Below, piece after piece: positions 62,030 through 64,000 of a DNA stretch of 64,000 bases (its first letter is position 1; each line of letters opens with the position of its first letter). The position numbers were made by a program, and so were the translations under genes. Location: NCBI GenBank assembly GCA_017656265.1, contig JACDOD010000011.1, positions 1 through 64,000 of the forward strand. Direction: 5' to 3'. The notes under the pieces were generated by a model that saw only the letters and a program-made list of their open reading frames with translations, had not been told where the DNA came from and made no database searches. This DNA comes from Bacillaceae bacterium (GTDB taxonomy: Bacteria > Bacillota > Bacilli > Bacillales > Alkalibacillaceae).

Positions 62030-63826
62030 TTATTCGTCAGTCAGTGCTAAAAATTCTTCCACGTCTTTTATGCAAAGATTAATACCCTTTTCCCAGAAAG
62101 ATTCTTTAGTGATATCTTCTCCCAGATGTTTCATGGCTAAATCCTCAACCTTCATCACTGCTGTATCCCTGAGTAGAGCCTTGTATTTTTCCTCATAGCC
62201 CTTACCAGATTCCAGTGCATTGGCATAGATGCTTAATGAGAATAGATAGCCAAATGTATATGGGAAGTTGTAAAAAGGAACGCCTGTAATATAAAAATGA
62301 AGCTTGGATGCCCAGAAGCGTGGATGAAGCTCGCCGAGTGCACCGGCATAGGCTTCTTTTTGTGCTTCTTCCATCAGTTCATTTAACCGCTTGGCTGGAA
62401 CAATCCCCTTTTTCCGTTCTTCATAAAATCTTGTTTCAAACAGGAAGCGGGCATGTATGTTCATGAAGAATGCTACACTCCGCTGCAGTTTATCTTCGAG
62501 CAGGGCAATTTTTTCTTCGTCAGAGTCCGCTTCTTTCACGGCTGCATCGGCTACAATCATTTCTGCGAAAGTTGAAGCTGTTTCAGCTACATTCATAGCA
62601 TAGCTGCGGTTCAGCAGATGCATCGATTTGAGGGCGTGAAAATGGAAAGCGTGTCCTAATTCATGAGCCAGTGTAGCTACATTGGACATAGTCCCGCTAT
62701 AGGTCATGAAGATCCTGGATTCTTCGCTTACCGGAAAACTTGTACAGAATCCGCCGGGTCTTTTTCCAGGACGATCCTCGGCTTCAATCCACGACTCTTC
62801 AAAGGCTCTCTGACTAAAAGCTGCCAGATCGGAGCCGAACTTCTTAAAATGTTCTAAGATAAAATGAGCCCCTTCGGTGAAAGAAATTTTTTTGGATAAT
62901 TGACCGACCGGAGCATTCAGGTCATGCCAGCTCATGTTTTTTTCCCCGAGTAATTTCGCTTTTCTCTGCAAGTATTTTACAAACGGTTCTTTATGCTTAG
63001 AAATGGCTCCCCACATGGCATCAAGGGTCTCCTGCTTCATGCGGTTATATTGGAGGGGTTCTTTTAAAATCTGATCCCATCCCCGTTTTTCGTAAACATT
63101 CAGTCGGAATCCTGCGAGGTGGTTTAAGGTTTTAGCAAATAAATCTTCTTTTTCTTTCCATGCTTCTTCCAGTTTATGAAAAACCTCTTTCCGAACCTCC
63201 GGGTCTTCGTGAGATAATAGATTGTTCGCCTGACCGATGGAAAGATCTTTTTCCTCTCCATCCACTTCAACATTAATTCTCATGCTCCCTACAATCGTAT
63301 GATACATCTCGCCCCAGCCATCATATCCATCAATGGACAATGCTTCAATAAGTGACTCTTCCTCAATGGAAAGTTTATCTTTTGCTTGTTCGCGCCACTC
63401 ATTCAAGACAAATGATAGTTCTGAAAGGTGTTCATTCTTCAGCAGTTCTTTCCAGACATCATCTGAGGTTTTCGAAAGCATTTGCTGGAAGGCATTGAAA
63501 GAGGTGCTGAACTTGACATAAAGAGTAGAAATTTTGTTCCTTAAGACATTTGCCTGCCTGTCTGATAAATCCTGAGCTTCGAGACAACCCACAAAGGCAC
63601 TGGCCTGCCTCATATCTGCAATAATAGCAGTGGCTTCATCAACGATTTCAGCCGTTCTGGCGGCATCATCTTTACTGGAAGGAGTAGAATAGGACTGAAC
63701 CATTTCTGAAAATGATAGAATTTGCGCTTCAAGCTGACTCAAATGAGACTGCAGCTGTTCTGATTCACTCCCTCCCGGAAAGATGGAATCCAGATCCCAA
63801 ACTTCGGAATACGTGTTATGATTCAT
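62030..63826 (-). CDS. pepF: M3 family oligoendopeptidase (PepF type)
   Basis: A 598-residue cytoplasmic zinc metallopeptidase that cleaves short peptides. The catalytic HExxH is in LAHELGHAFHFHAL (about residue 390), with the third ligand Glu in ETASTFAEMIVADA. The N-terminal helical lobe and the C-terminal FASKLHF-like/YNFPYTFGYLF region are at normal length. AAGGAGGGTTTACTG precedes the ATG. It is monocistronic at the right edge of the window. Confidence 0.94.
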   Translation of the reverse strand: MNHNTYSEVWDLDSIFPGGSESEQLQSHLSQLEAQILSFSEMVQSYSTPSSKDDAARTAEIVDEATAIIADMRQASAFVGCLEAQDLSDRQANVLRNKISTLYVKFSTSFNAFQQMLSKTSDDVWKELLKNEHLSELSFVLNEWREQAKDKLSIEEESLIEALSIDGYDGWGEMYHTIVGSMRINVEVDGEEKDLSIGQANNLLSHEDPEVRKEVFHKLEEAWKEKEDLFAKTLNHLAGFRLNVYEKRGWDQILKEPLQYNRMKQETLDAMWGAISKHKEPFVKYLQRKAKLLGEKNMSWHDLNAPVGQLSKKISFTEGAHFILEHFKKFGSDLAAFSQRAFEESWIEAEDRPGKRPGGFCTSFPVSEESRIFMTYSGTMSNVATLAHELGHAFHFHALKSMHLLNRSYAMNVAETASTFAEMIVADAAVKEADSDEEKIALLEDKLQRSVAFFMNIHARFLFETRFYEERKKGIVPAKRLNELMEEAQKEAYAGALGELHPRFWASKLHFYITGVPFYNFPYTFGYLFSLSIYANALESGKGYEEKYKALLRDTAVMKVEDLAMKHLGEDITKESFWEKGINLCIKDVEEFLALTDE

Positions 63827-64000
63827 CAGTAAACCCTCCTTATAATAGTAACGATTTTACTAAAACTCAGCTTGATCTGGCCAGGACATCTAAAGTAATA
63901 TAAATTGGCCTATGATGATAAATTGCTAAAAGTTTCCTTCATTATACCATGATGTTTCGGTATTCGAAATAGTTTTCTGGCGTAAGCTGATCAGAATAGG

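Overview
The window reads as a chromosomal segment of a spore-forming member of the Bacillaceae. Ribosome binding sites are strong and purine-rich, TTG and GTG starts are common, and base composition is moderately low in G+C. The gene content fits: a bacillithiol-dependent FosB, DUF2512, DUF2785, YkvA, VanW and YhcR-like proteins, PopT (DUF368), TypA, PepF, and the remnant of a GerA-type germinant receptor subunit. The repeat families look like those of halotolerant Bacillaceae, but no genus is claimed. No rRNA, tRNA, CRISPR array, prophage or intact insertion sequence was found.

Layout. 0-7.6 kb is a sensory island on the minus strand: a chemoreceptor, a GGDEF/EAL protein, a histidine-kinase-like protein that has lost its catalytic residues, a true NarL-type kinase and its response regulator. 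The GGDEF/EAL protein and the true kinase share a related membrane sensor domain. GGGATTTCCC-like palindromes lie upstream of the pseudokinase-GGDEF/EAL pair. 7.9-17 kb holds coaA and accessory genes (DUF2512, hydrolase, DUF2785, VanW, a secreted PepSY/SLH protein, fosB, a methyltransferase, a zinc ribbon). 17.1-18.3 kb is an ECF sigma/anti-sigma pair. 19-21.3 kb is a polar amino acid ABC transporter. 21.5-32.3 kb mixes metabolic and acetyltransferase genes with a truncated gerA-type gene and a broken SLC13 transporter gene.

32.6-33.1 kb contains a candidate type I toxin-antitoxin locus with a LexA-like box in the toxin promoter and a hairpin over the toxin ribosome binding site. It is followed by a two-gene operon encoding a coiled-coil protein and a membrane-anchored polysaccharide deacetylase. 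35.5-41.3 kb carries a nucleotidyltransferase, typA and two acyl-CoA genes. An HTH-TPR regulator follows. The ABC-F gene at 43.2 kb is preceded by a leader with a short upstream ORF, a terminator and a mutually exclusive antiterminator pairing. A TPP riboswitch with thiT lies at 45.4 kb, a YhcR-like nuclease at 48.5 kb, and a cobalamin riboswitch with btuFCD at 51.5-54.7 kb. The right end holds popT, a hydrolase-DUF1992 fusion, a cadC-cadA cadmium/zinc operon whose cadA has an in-frame TGA at the first Cys of its CXXC motif, and pepF.

The most striking global feature is the density of noncoding repeats: MITE-like elements with inverted GGCTGGGACAAAA ends, an internal hairpin built on ATCCGAAC, 21-bp tandem arrays of two unrelated sequence families, GC-rich ~118-bp units, and a 40-bp palindrome. 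Some of these have altered genes: they supply the stop codons of two adjacent genes and the end of the truncated germination gene.
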